From Luminiphilus sp. (GTDB lineage: Bacteria > Pseudomonadota > Gammaproteobacteria > Pseudomonadales > Halieaceae): a DNA stretch of 12,695 nt. Below are positions 1 to 8,900 of this stretch, in pieces. Under the pieces are notes generated by a model that saw only the letters and a list, made by a program, of their open reading frames with translations, searched no databases and was not told where the DNA came from. The translations under genes were made by a program, and so were the position numbers. Numbering within the stretch: the first letter of the stretch is position 1; every line of letters begins with the position of its first letter. The stretch spans positions 1-12,695 of the forward strand of contig JAHEJH010000083.1 of assembly GCA_024638905.1 (NCBI GenBank). Reading direction: 5' to 3'.

Positions 1-87
1 ATTCAGGCTGGGGATCGGCACTGCCCGCTTCAGCACAAACGTATTGGGAGTTTGGGCGGCGGCGGGGCGAGTTGAGGCATCTGTCAT
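1..87 (-). CDS. 5' end of a gene running off the left edge, possibly an M16-family metallopeptidase
   Basis: Reading leftward from an ATG at 87-85, the frame is open for 29 codons to the window edge. It has an Ala/Pro/Thr-rich start followed by TFVLKRAVPIPSLN. The closing segment (aromatic, basic residue, Ile-Pro-Ser-Leu-Asn) resembles the N-terminal start of presequence-protease-like M16 zinc peptidases, which often open with a phrase like FEWLR..PI.SLN. The zinc motif would lie outside the window, so the family is a guess from a short match. The ribosome binding site is weak (a GGAAC a few bases upstream). The gene follows the glutaminyl cyclase stop by 49 bases on the same strand and probably shares its transcript. 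A competing ATG at 80-78 in another frame stops after 16 codons and was discarded. Confidence 0.5.
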   Translation of the reverse strand, partial: MTDASTRPAAAQTPNTFVLKRAVPIPSLN

Positions 88-136
88 GTTCGGTTCCAGT
101 TGAGCTGCGTTGATGTCGTCAGGTCCTGATATGGGG

Positions 137-940
137 TCAGTCCGCGCGTTTTTCCAGTGTAATCTCAAAAAGCCAGGGCCAGCGTTTGCCGGTGACCCAA
201 ATGCTCTCAGTGACGGGATCGATAGCAATGCCATTGAGCACATCCGTGTCCCGCAGTCGGTCTTCCTCTGGCAGCAGGCCGGAGAGGTCAATCAGGCCAA
301 CTACCTTACCCGTAACGGGGTCGATGCGTGCGATCTCATCGGTCTGCCATACATTAGCCCAGATCTCCCCATCCACCCACTCGAGTTCGTTCAAATTGCG
401 CAGCGGCCCGCCCTCCAGCATGACCGGTAGCCGGTTCAGTGTGCCATCGTTACTCATATTGGCGGAGTACAGGTAGTGTGAGCCATCGCTGAACCACAGC
501 GTGGAGCCGGAATGGGTGGCTCCCCAACCCTGCCCTGGCAGGGCGCTTTGGCCCAGCAACGATAAATCGGGCAGGGAGTAGACCAGCATCACGCGTTCGC
601 GCCAGGACAGCACCACCAGCCGATTGTCGATCACCGTGAGGCCCTCGGCGAAAATTCTGGGGTCTATGGGCACCGACTGCATCTCTTCCATGGCGGGAAA
701 GTCATACACTCTGATCATGGATTCGCCGTAGAGGCCCGAGCTGACGTAGAGGCGACCGTCGTAAATCTCGAGCCCCTGAGTGAAATTCTCGCGATCAAAA
801 CGCAACCGGGAAACCACCTCATAGCTGTAGGTGGGAATGGCGGCTTGCCGCGACTCACTCTCTGCGGCTGGGCAGGTCGCGCTGCCGAAAAGCGTTAGCC
901 CTGCAACCAGAGAACAGAGCAGCGCGCGACCGCACTTCAT
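137..940 (-). CDS. Glutaminyl-peptide cyclotransferase (glutaminyl cyclase), secreted, beta-propeller type
   Basis: This 267-residue enzyme converts N-terminal glutamine of peptides to pyroglutamate, probably in the periplasm. The N-terminus (residues 1-26: basic start, Leu/Ala-rich core, then CPAAES) looks like a signal peptide. Cys23 is not preceded by a proper lipobox, so a soluble export product is more likely than a lipoprotein. The propeller motifs of the plant/bacterial glutaminyl cyclase family appear in order: FTQGLE (53-58), SSGLYGES (67-74), FAEGLT (97-102), GWG...SDGS (138-154), NELEWVDGEIWANVW (184-198), LNGIAID (235-241) and VTGKRWP (249-255). The length matches the family. The start ATG overlaps the mnmC stop as ATGA, which implies translational coupling and explains the lack of a strong Shine-Dalgarno. 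The pairing with a tRNA-modification gene has no obvious functional logic. Family identity is secure; the physiological substrates are unknown. Confidence 0.92.
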   Translation of the reverse strand: MKCGRALLCSLVAGLTLFGSATCPAAESESRQAAIPTYSYEVVSRLRFDRENFTQGLEIYDGRLYVSSGLYGESMIRVYDFPAMEEMQSVPIDPRIFAEGLTVIDNRLVVLSWRERVMLVYSLPDLSLLGQSALPGQGWGATHSGSTLWFSDGSHYLYSANMSNDGTLNRLPVMLEGGPLRNLNELEWVDGEIWANVWQTDEIARIDPVTGKVVGLIDLSGLLPEEDRLRDTDVLNGIAIDPVTESIWVTGKRWPWLFEITLEKRAD

Positions 941-2943
941 AAGGGCTCACCGCGTTTCAATGCGCGCTCGGCAAAGCGCGCCGGAGAGAGCGCTCGCTGC
1001 AGATAGCGCGGCACAGCGGGTAGCGTGCCCATGAGCTGATCTGCCACTATCTCTGCGGCTAAAGGCGCGGCAGATAAGCCCCGTGATCCCAGGCTGGTCA
1101 GTACCGCGAGCCCCGGCAGGAAGGGGCTAGGCGCATCGATGACCCGCTTGCGATCGTGGCGCAGTCGCTCGTAGCGGCGGTTGAACTCATCGAGCATGGG
1201 CACCGGACCTGCAACAGGCAGGTAGTCGTTGCTATTGCACCGATGCGCTACGTGACCCTGCCAGCCACCATCAGGGGCGGGCAGATCCAGTTTGGGCAGA
1301 GCAGTCTTCATCATGTCGATATTATGCGCGTGCTCCGCCTCGCGTTCATCCGTGCCCGCATCCCCCGGGCCAAAACTCGCCCCCAGGCAGTGCAGGCCCG
1401 CCCGTGCCGGTGGCAGATAGCCCTGATCGCAGAGGGTCACGGACAGTTGTGCCAGCTGGGGCGGTGTTGGCAGGTGTGTCGTCTGCCCGCGAATGGCAGT
1501 AAGCGGCAGCCACTCTAGCTCCGGTTGCTGCAGCACGGCGTGGGCAGTGGCCAGGACCGCGGTGTCGGCCTCCGCCAGCAGACCACCCTGTGCATCGACC
1601 GCTTGCCAGCCGCCATTCTGCCCGCGGCTGAGCGACAAGGGCCCACAGTCGCCCTGCAGTGAGATCAAAGGATGTGACAGTAGTGCGCGGCAGACAGCCT
1701 CTGGCGTCAGCCAGCCGCCCCGCAGGTAGTGAATGCCGCCGCACCTAGGCGTCAGGCCGGTGAGCGCTGCGAGTTCCGTGGCACTGAGCACTTGGGCAAA
1801 TTCCGGCGCCAGGGGCAACACCTCACTCAGATGTGCCAGCGTGTCGTCGGCCTCGTGAAGCTGCACGTAGCCGCCGAGGCCGATGTCCTCATCTGCGGTC
1901 AGCGCACCCTCGCTCAAGAGCGTCTCATAGTGATCGGTGGCAAAGCCGAACCCGGCGAGCGAGAAATCGGTCAGCGGATTGTGCTGATGAGACAGTCGCG
2001 TGTAGGTGACGCCCTGCAGATTGCTCGAGCCGCCGCCGGCCACGCGGGCGGCTTCCAGCACCGTCACGGCAACGCCTCGCCGGGCGAGCGCAAAAGCGGC
2101 GTGTGCGCCGGCCAGTCCTGCTCCAAGCACCAACGCGCGCTCTGGCGTATGCGGCGCAGGGTTCAGGTCCCACGGGGTGATCGCGGGTGCTGCCGCACGC
2201 GCGCTCTTGATCGTCCCGCACAGCGCATCGCGCTTGCTACCAAAGCCCGGCCGTTTATGTACTTCAAATCCAGACGCTGCCAGCCCTCGCCTGACATCAC
2301 CTGCTGCCGTGAACGTGGCAAACGTGGCCTCGGCCCGACTCAGGCCAGCCATGGCGTCATAGAGCCGCTGTTGCCAGGGGCCGGGTTCCCGCGACGGCGC
2401 AAAGCCATCGAGGTACCAGGCATCGATCCAGGGCCGGCCGTGGCTGGCTAAGTCTTCAAGGGCGTCTGCGGCATCTGCCCACCAGAGATCCAGCGTGACT
2501 CCCCACTCGGGGAAGTATCGGCGGTGGCAGCCGGGGAGCGGGTCGGGCCAGCGCGCCAGGAGCGCACTGAGCACGGGAGCCAGCTCGGGCCAGTGACCGA
2601 GCGCGCGACGCATGTCCTCAGGCCTGAAAGGCGCTCTCTCGAATCCCAAATAATGCAGCGTCGCGCCCGGACGCCGGTGTGTGAGCCACTCGGCCAATGT
2701 CAGGCAAAGATTCAGTCCGGTACCCACACCGATCTCCCCGATGACAAAGGGCTGATCAGTGGCCTGTGCCGGCCAACGCTCTGACAGTCGGTTGCCCTCC
2801 AGAAACACGTACTGGCTCTCGGCCATTCCGTCTTCCGGAGAAAAGAAAATATCGCCGGAGTCGCGTGCCACCGGCGCGTCGCCGCGCCAATCAAGAGTAA
2901 GCGGCGCAAGCGGTGTCCAGAGAGTTTGGGTGGGGTTGATCAA
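937..2943 (-). CDS. mnmC: Bifunctional tRNA 5-methylaminomethyl-2-thiouridine biosynthesis protein MnmC
   Basis: MnmC completes mnm5s2U at wobble position 34 of several tRNAs. The C-terminal FAD domain removes the carboxymethyl group from cmnm5U, and the N-terminal domain methylates the resulting nm5U with S-adenosylmethionine. Both halves are present in 668 residues. The methyltransferase part has the SAM-binding GEIGVGTGLN (69-78) and WYLDGFAPSREPGPW (176-190). The oxidoreductase part begins with a dinucleotide-binding GAGLAGA (274-280) after a beta strand and ends with the flavoprotein-like GSRGL near residue 629. The start codon appears to be TTG at 2943-2941: an in-frame TGA lies five codons upstream with no start between, and the next in-frame ATG (codon 40) would remove residues that align with the E. 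coli N-terminus. A weak GAGAG lies about 12 bases upstream. The gene is divergent from the gene at 3100 and overlaps the downstream cyclase by four bases. Confidence 0.95.
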   Translation of the reverse strand: MINPTQTLWTPLAPLTLDWRGDAPVARDSGDIFFSPEDGMAESQYVFLEGNRLSERWPAQATDQPFVIGEIGVGTGLNLCLTLAEWLTHRRPGATLHYLGFERAPFRPEDMRRALGHWPELAPVLSALLARWPDPLPGCHRRYFPEWGVTLDLWWADAADALEDLASHGRPWIDAWYLDGFAPSREPGPWQQRLYDAMAGLSRAEATFATFTAAGDVRRGLAASGFEVHKRPGFGSKRDALCGTIKSARAAAPAITPWDLNPAPHTPERALVLGAGLAGAHAAFALARRGVAVTVLEAARVAGGGSSNLQGVTYTRLSHQHNPLTDFSLAGFGFATDHYETLLSEGALTADEDIGLGGYVQLHEADDTLAHLSEVLPLAPEFAQVLSATELAALTGLTPRCGGIHYLRGGWLTPEAVCRALLSHPLISLQGDCGPLSLSRGQNGGWQAVDAQGGLLAEADTAVLATAHAVLQQPELEWLPLTAIRGQTTHLPTPPQLAQLSVTLCDQGYLPPARAGLHCLGASFGPGDAGTDEREAEHAHNIDMMKTALPKLDLPAPDGGWQGHVAHRCNSNDYLPVAGPVPMLDEFNRRYERLRHDRKRVIDAPSPFLPGLAVLTSLGSRGLSAAPLAAEIVADQLMGTLPAVPRYLQRALSPARFAERALKRGEPL

Positions 2944-2983
2944 GGGTTGGGTTCGCTCTCAACAGCGGGGTAAGGCGAGAGCC

Positions 2984-3012
2984 TTGACGAGCTCGCCGAC
3001 GTCGAGTCTAAC
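2984..3012 (+). promoter_or_regulatory. Predicted sigma-70 promoter in the mnmC / 172-residue gene divergent region
   Basis: TTGACG (2984-2989) is followed after 17 bases by TCTAAC (3007-3012), giving 5/6 and 4/6 consensus matches at ideal spacing. This would start transcription near 3019 and leave a leader of about 80 bases before the ATG at 3100. On the opposite strand an extended -10-like TGTTAGACT covers 3005-3013, so the outward mnmC promoter may overlap the same bases. An 8-bp palindrome CGACGTCG lies at 2997-3004 between the elements. This is prediction by eye only. Confidence 0.35.
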
Positions 3013-3099
3013 AAACCGGAACGACGCCGCGTTCTGGACAAATCACAGTAGGAGTCGACGGAGGGGCAGGGTACACTCGCGGCTCGAGCAGGAGGACAC

Positions 3100-3618
3100 A
3101 TGGCAGCTGGCGAAAAAACGCTGACCGATGAGCAGTTTGCGACCATCAGCGTCAATGTTTTACATCAAACCTTGATTGAGGTGTCACGCACGGTGGGCAA
3201 GCGCATTTTTCGCGAGCTCGAAGCCGGGACACGGGTCGCCTTGACGCAGCTCCGCATGGAGGATGGCGGTCAGGTGCGGCTGGATCTCACGCTTGATCAC
3301 ACGGAGTTTCGTGGCGGGTTGAACTTCTCCCTGTTCCGCGACTCAGTGCTGGCGCTGTTGGCCAAGATGACCGACACACTCAAAGACGAGGACACGCCCT
3401 TACCCGCGCTGCGAATGATGGAAGAGAGCGGTCAGGCTACCTCCGAGCGGCGCTTATTTGGCGTGCCCGGTTTGGTCGTGGTAGAGGGTGTGGCGAACGT
3501 GTTGATGATGGGCGCCACGCCGTCAGCGAGTGAGCCGGTCGTGCTCATTGAATTGATGTACATCGACCCCCAACAGTTCGCTCAGTCAGACGCTAGCGCG
3601 GCCTCCTCGAGCAGCTGA
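3100..3618 (+). CDS. Unrecognised 172-residue cytoplasmic protein
   Basis: I do not recognise this family. The reading frame is well supported. A strong AGGAGG (3090-3095) sits four bases before the ATG, and the translation looks like a folded mixed alpha/beta protein. An amphipathic helix near residues 8-43 is followed by beta-like segments (RVALTQLRM, QVRLDLTL) and a helix around SLFRDSVLALLAKMTDTL. A Gly/Val-rich stretch (GVPGLVVVEGVANVLMMG) comes next, and the protein ends in a Ser/Ala-rich tail. There is no signal peptide, no clear transmembrane segment, no Cys-based metal motif and no nucleotide-binding loop. The gene is divergent from mnmC. Its last 37 bases overlap the 3' end of the convergent MaoC gene, so the C-terminal tail is encoded antisense to the MaoC C-terminus. 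It is probably monocistronic. Confidence 0.8.
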   Translation: MAAGEKTLTDEQFATISVNVLHQTLIEVSRTVGKRIFRELEAGTRVALTQLRMEDGGQVRLDLTLDHTEFRGGLNFSLFRDSVLALLAKMTDTLKDEDTPLPALRMMEESGQATSERRLFGVPGLVVVEGVANVLMMGATPSASEPVVLIELMYIDPQQFAQSDASAASSSS

Positions 3619-4076
3619 ATCGCCGGCGGCGGTACGACCGTCACGGTTTCTTTTTCCGTTGGTGCCGCGACCTGGGCCTCGCCCTTGGCAACGGCTTTTC
3701 CTTCCTGATTTTCCACCGTGCAGCCCAATGTGACCCAGGGCCGTTTGCCATGCTTGTCTACTACCTCAAGGGTGACGGTCAGGGTATCGCCTAAAAATAC
3801 GGGTGCGCGGAACTGGATGTTCTGACTCAGGTAGACCGAGCCCGGCCCCGGCAGTTGCATGGCGATTGCGGCGCTGATCAGGGCGCCGGTGAGCATGCCG
3901 TGGGCGATGCACTCGCCAAAGGCCGTGGTGGCAGCGTATTCGGGGTCTAGGTGCAGCGGATTGTGATCGCCCGAGATCGCGGCGAAGGCCTCGACCTCCT
4001 GATTGGTGATGAGCCGCCTGTAGGTCGCGGTATCACCGATGGCGATTTCATCGAAGGTCACGTTGCTGATTTGCAT
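3582..4076 (-). CDS. MaoC-like (R)-specific enoyl-CoA hydratase
   Basis: This is a 164-residue single hot-dog domain protein of the MaoC/PhaJ type, which hydrates trans-2-enoyl-CoA to (R)-3-hydroxyacyl-CoA. It links beta-oxidation intermediates to polyhydroxyalkanoate or other acyl pools. The hydratase-2 motif is present as SGDHNPLHLD (35-44). The catalytic pair would be Asp37 and His42, with the same five-residue spacing as Asp31/His36 of Aeromonas PhaJ. A typical AHGML...A segment follows (58-62). The tail after about residue 135 (EKETVTVVPPP...) is outside the core fold and is partly encoded in the overlap with the convergent gene. GAGG lies ten bases upstream of the ATG. The gene is divergent from fadD, which fits a role in acyl-CoA metabolism. 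The exact substrate chain length cannot be read from the sequence. Confidence 0.85.
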   Translation of the reverse strand: MQISNVTFDEIAIGDTATYRRLITNQEVEAFAAISGDHNPLHLDPEYAATTAFGECIAHGMLTGALISAAIAMQLPGPGSVYLSQNIQFRAPVFLGDTLTVTLEVVDKHGKRPWVTLGCTVENQEGKAVAKGEAQVAAPTEKETVTVVPPPAIQLLEEAALASD

Positions 4077-4182
4077 CCTGCGTTTTCCTCATTTTGTTCC
4101 GGTCTGTTTTTCTGCGTCTCTTTCCCCTGTTGAGGGTGACGTGAGCCCCTGTGGGTTGGATTCACATCTCCGTGTCGGGAGG

Positions 4183-4211
4183 TTGACCCCGCACCGCGCG
4201 ATCCACATCAT
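4183..4211 (+). promoter_or_regulatory. Predicted sigma-70 promoter upstream of fadD
   Basis: TTGACC (4183-4188) and CATCAT (4206-4211) are 17 bases apart, with 5/6 and 4/6 consensus matches. Transcription would start near 4218, about 27 bases before the fadD ATG. No clear fatty-acid regulator operator (PsrA or FadR type) could be recognised in 4077-4244. The prediction is by eye. Confidence 0.35.
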
Positions 4212-4244
4212 ACCCAAACCACCTGAGTTACCCGAGACAAACCC

Positions 4245-5921
4245 ATGACGGAAACGGTCCAGAGCGCGATCGCAGCTAGGCTTGATGCGCTGAGCATTCC
4301 CAGCCGCATTGATACCGACAGCTACCCCTCCATCGTTGCCTTGTTTGAGGAGGCGCTGTCGACCTACCGGGACGAGGCCGCCTGCAGCAGCGTGGGGCAT
4401 ACGCTGACCTACGCCGATCTTGACCGGCTCTCGGCCCAGTTTGCGGGTTGGCTGCAGCACGATGCGGGGCTCGAACGGGGCGATCGCGTTGCTGTGCAGA
4501 TGCCGAACCTCATCCAGTATCTGGTGGTGTGCCTCGGCGCGTTGCGGGCTGGCATGGTGGTGGTCAACACCAATCCGCTATACACCGAACGGGAACTCGA
4601 GCATCAGCTCAACGACTCGGGCGTAAAGGTCATGGTCGTGCAGGCCAACGTGGCGCAGACAGCGGCCGCGGTGCTACCCAAGACCGGTGTACAGACTGTT
4701 GTAGTCACCGAGATAGCGGACCTTCACCCGCAGCCGAAGCGCGCTCTGATCAATTTTCTCGTGAAATATGTGAAGCGGATGGTGCCGGCGTTCTCGATTC
4801 CCGGTGCGCTCAAGCTAAATGCCGTGTTGAAGGCTGGTGCGAAGACGCCTTACCGCGCGGTGATTCTCAATCGAGATGATTTGGCCATGCTTCAGTACAC
4901 CGGCGGCACCACGGGAGTTGCAAAGGGAGCCATGCTGACCCACGGCAATCTGATTGCGAATGTATTGCAGAGTGATGCCTTCTTTGCCACCCACAACATG
5001 GAAGGGCGGGGCAGCACGGTGCTCCAGCCCCTACCGGTGTATCACATCTATGCTTTCACGGCGTCGATGTACGCCTTGCGCATTGGCGCGCACACCGCCT
5101 TCGTGCCCAATCCCCGCGACCTACCGTCGGTGGTTAAAGCCTTTGAAGAACATCGTCCGGCGCTATTTTGTGGTCTCAACACGCTGTTCGTCGCGCTGTG
5201 CAACGACGAGGGCTTCCGTGCCCTCGACTTCTCAAATTTGCAGGTGACCCTCTCGGGCGGCATGGCGCTGACCCACGATGCAGCGAATCGCTGGACTGAG
5301 GTCACCGGATGCATAGTCTCTGAAGGCTATGGACTGACCGAAACCTCCCCTACCGTATCAGGGAACCCGGGTAACGGCGTGCAGATCGGCACCATCGGCG
5401 TGCCGGTACCGAGCACCGAGATCCAGATACGCGACGATGCGGGCACCTCACTCGGGCTAGACGAAGCGGGAGAGCTCTGTGTCCGCGGTCCGCAGGTGAT
5501 GGCCGGTTACTGGCAGCGCGCTGAAGCAACCGCTGAGGTCATCGACGGCGACGGCTGGTTTGCGACGGGAGATATTGCGCTGGTGCAACCCGACGGCTAC
5601 CTGCGCATTGTCGATCGCAAGAAAGACATGATCGTGGTCTCTGGCTTCAACGTTTACCCCAACGAGCTCGAGGATGTGCTGGTGGCGCATCCCGACGTGG
5701 TCGAGTGCGCAGCGATCGGTATTTCCAGCGAGAGCACCGGTGAAGCGATTCGTATGTATGTGGTGCGCAGTAACCCTGATCTGTCCGAGGACGACGTGCG
5801 CAATTTTATGCGCGAGGGCCTCACGGGCTACAAGGTGCCCAAGTCAGTGGTCTTCAAAGATGAGCTGCCGAAGACCGCGGTGGGTAAGATCCTGCGACGC
5901 GAGTTGCGCGACCTCGACTGA
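4245..5921 (+). CDS. fadD: Long-chain fatty acid--CoA ligase FadD
   Basis: This enzyme activates fatty acids through an acyl-adenylate to acyl-CoA (EC 6.2.1.3) at the inner face of the cytoplasmic membrane, feeding beta-oxidation and lipid synthesis. The 558 residues match the usual FadD length (E. coli 561). Visible signatures are the AMP-binding P-loop YTGGTTGVAKG (218-228), YGLTETSP (362-369) and the FadD motif running from DGWFATGD through DGYLRIVDRKKD (435-461). NELEDVL (473-479) and the C-terminal PKTAVGKILRREL also appear, with adenylation lysine Lys548. No strong Shine-Dalgarno precedes the ATG, but the N-terminus aligns with the family and no upstream start is convincing. The gene is divergent from the MaoC hydratase, and hrpA follows after 15 bases. 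Acyl chain preference is not readable, and a close paralogue such as a medium-chain ligase cannot be fully excluded. Confidence 0.9.
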   Translation: MTETVQSAIAARLDALSIPSRIDTDSYPSIVALFEEALSTYRDEAACSSVGHTLTYADLDRLSAQFAGWLQHDAGLERGDRVAVQMPNLIQYLVVCLGALRAGMVVVNTNPLYTERELEHQLNDSGVKVMVVQANVAQTAAAVLPKTGVQTVVVTEIADLHPQPKRALINFLVKYVKRMVPAFSIPGALKLNAVLKAGAKTPYRAVILNRDDLAMLQYTGGTTGVAKGAMLTHGNLIANVLQSDAFFATHNMEGRGSTVLQPLPVYHIYAFTASMYALRIGAHTAFVPNPRDLPSVVKAFEEHRPALFCGLNTLFVALCNDEGFRALDFSNLQVTLSGGMALTHDAANRWTEVTGCIVSEGYGLTETSPTVSGNPGNGVQIGTIGVPVPSTEIQIRDDAGTSLGLDEAGELCVRGPQVMAGYWQRAEATAEVIDGDGWFATGDIALVQPDGYLRIVDRKKDMIVVSGFNVYPNELEDVLVAHPDVVECAAIGISSESTGEAIRMYVVRSNPDLSEDDVRNFMREGLTGYKVPKSVVFKDELPKTAVGKILRRELRDLD

Positions 5922-5936
5922 CCCCGGCATCGATTC

Positions 5937-8900
5937 ATGAGTACTGCCCAGCCGGTGACCGAACGCGAGGTGCCGGAACAGATAGATTTTCCCGAACAGC
6001 TGCCTGTTTCTGAGCGCCGCGCCGATATCGAGGCGGCGATCCGCGATCATCAGGTGGTTATCCTCGCGGGCGAGACGGGCTCAGGTAAAACCACCCAGCT
6101 CCCGAAGATCTGTCTGAATCTTGGCCGCGGCCGGCAGTTACGCATTGGCCACACCCAGCCCCGGCGCATCGCCGCCCGCACCGTGGCCCAACGCATTGCC
6201 GATGAGCTCAACACGTCGCTCGGAGACCTGGTCGGTTATCAGATCCGCTTCAATGACGCGGTCTCGGATGCCAGCGCCATCAAGCTGATGACCGACGGTA
6301 TTCTGCTGGCCGAGCTGACCCATGACCGGGATCTCAGCGCCTACGACACGTTGATCATCGACGAGGCGCACGAGCGCAGCCTTAACATTGATTTTCTGCT
6401 GGGCTATTTGAAGCAGCTACTACCGCGACGCCCGGATCTCAAAGTGATCGTGACGTCCGCCACCATCGACGTGGCGCGTTTTTCAGAGCACTTTAATGAC
6501 GCGCCGGTCATTGAGGTCAGCGGGCGCACCTACCCGGTAGATGTGCACTATGTTGGCGACACTGAGGACCGGGACGAGGGTGTACGGCAGCAAATTGCCG
6601 ACTTGCTGGGCGACATCGAGCAGGGTCAGTTTGGCCCTCGTGGAGATGCGCTGGTTTTCTTACCCGGTGAACGCGACATACGTGAGCTCGCCAAGGCGCT
6701 CCGGTACAACGATCGGCTGCGGGTGTTGCCGCTCTATGCGCGGTTGAGTCAGGCGGAGCAGAATCGCGTTTTTCAAAGTGGTGGCTCGGGCATGCGGGTG
6801 GTGCTCGCAACCAACGTAGCCGAAACTTCACTCACGGTGCCCGGTATTCGCTACGTGATTGACCCGGGCGAGGCACGGATTAGCCGCTACAGCGCGCGCA
6901 GCCGCCTGCAGCGCTTGCCGATTGAGCCCATCTCTCAAGCGAGCGCCAATCAGCGCAAGGGCCGCTGTGGCCGACTGTCAGATGGCGTCTGCTTTCGGCT
7001 GTATAGCGAGCCCGATTTTGTCGGCCGTCCGGAGTTCACTGACCCCGAAATCCGCCGCACCAATTTGGCTGCGGTGGTGTTGCGCATGCTCGAGCTCGGG
7101 CTGGGTGAGGTCGATCGCTTCCCCTTTATCGATCCCCCCGATCCCAAGGTGGTGCGTGATGGATACCGGCTGTTAGAAGAATTGGGCGCGGTGTCGGCGC
7201 GGGGCAAACTCACGGCGCTAGGACAACGGCTCGCGCGCTTACCGGTCGACCCCCGGTTAGGGCGCATGTTGCTCGCCGCTAACGAGCAGGGGTGTCTGGC
7301 CGAGGTGCTGGTGATTGTCAGTGCTATGTCGATTCAGGATCCGCGCGAGCGACCCACCGATAAACAAGCGCAGGCTGACCAGGCTCATGCCCGGTTTCAG
7401 CATCCGCGCTCCGACTTTTTGGCGTGGATCGCGCTGTGGCGTTATTACGAGGAGCAGCGCCAGACACTCAGCCAGAACCAGCTGCGCAAGCTCTGTCAGC
7501 GCGAGTACTTTGCCTACATGCGTATGCGGGAGTGGCGCGAGATCCATGGCCAGTTGGTCATCGCCTGCCGACAGCTGGGCTTTAAGGTGCGCCCACAACT
7601 GCCAGAGGAGGAGGCCTATGAGACCATCCATCAGGCATTGCTGACCGGGTTGTTGGGCAATGTCGCCCAGCGCGATGAGGGCAAGCAGTTCAATGCCACC
7701 CGCAACCGCAAGATTGTGGTGTTCCCCGGTTCGGGCCAGTACAAAAAGCCGCCGCCCTGGCTGGTGGCCGGCGAGATCGTTGAAACCACACAGGTCTATG
7801 CGCGCCAGTGCGGCGCCATTGAGCCCGATTGGCTGTTGCGCGTGAATCCGCGGGTGCTCAAACGGAGTCACTACGAGCCCGCTTGGCAGCGCCGCAGCGG
7901 CCGCGTGATGGCCAAGGAGCGCGTCACGCTTTTCGGGCTCACGATCAGTGACGGGCGCAAGGTGCACTTTGGTGACATTGACGCCAAAACGGCCCGCGAG
8001 ATCTTTATTCGCGACGCGCTGGTGACCGGCAACGTGATGAAGCCGCCCCGTTTTCTCAAAGAGAATCTGGGGTTGATGCGCTCGGTGGAAGAGCTTGAGT
8101 CGCGCACCCGGCGCCGTGATTTGTTAATCGAAGAAGAGGCGCTGGTGCAGTTTTACGACGAGCGCCTGAATGCTGACTGTGTGGGCATGACCTCGCTCAT
8201 TAAGTGGCTGAAGGCTGACCGCGCCCGCGAAAATATGCTGCTCCTTAAGCGCGAGCAGATTCTGGTGCGCGATCCGGGTGCCGAGGTCGAGGCGCAGTTC
8301 CCGCCGACCCTAGACTGGCAAGGTGTCGACTATCAGCTGCGTTACCAGTTTGAGCCCGGTCGTGAAAACGATGGCGTGTCGATCACGATTCCCCTGCCAT
8401 TACTGAATCGGGCGCCGCGGTATCTGTTTGAGTGGTTGGTGCCAGGATTACTGCGCGACAAGTGCATTGCGCTCATCAAGGGTTTGCCCAAAGCGCTCCG
8501 GAAACAGCTCGTGCCCGCCCCCGATGTCGTGGACGCCGCACTGTCTGAACTGTCTGCAGAGGATAGCGACCTCTGCGCGGCTTTAAGCAGGGTGCTGAAG
8601 CGGCAGCGCGGCGTGCAGGTGAGTCCCTCGGACTGGCAGCCTGCCCAGCTGGAAGATTTTTACCGCATGAATATTCGTGTGGTGGATGCTGAGGGCAAGC
8701 TGTTGGGGCAGGGCCGGGATATGGCGGCATTGGTCGCAGAGTTTCGCGGCGGGGAGCCTGCAGTAGCCGCCCCGCAGGCCGACTCGCCAGAACGAAAAAA
8801 TGTCGAGCGTTGGGACTTTGGCGACCTGCCGCCTGTCTGGAAATCCAAAGCCGCCGGACTGGAAGTTATTGCGCATCCGGCGCTGGTCGCAGAGAAAGAG

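Noticed and set aside
119..129. Perfect 11-base palindrome TCAGG-T-CCTGA after the cyclase stop
   Set aside because: A one-base loop cannot form a hairpin, there is no T-run, and a lone short palindrome is expected by chance.
1729..2451. 240-codon plus-strand frame inside mnmC
   Set aside because: It lies antisense to a well-supported mnmC with clear domains. Its translation is Arg/Ala/Gly-rich with no family motif, as is usual for GC-rich shadow frames.
7257..7967. 236-codon minus-strand frame inside hrpA
   Set aside because: It is antisense to the conserved helicase sequence and shows no recognisable domain or start signals.
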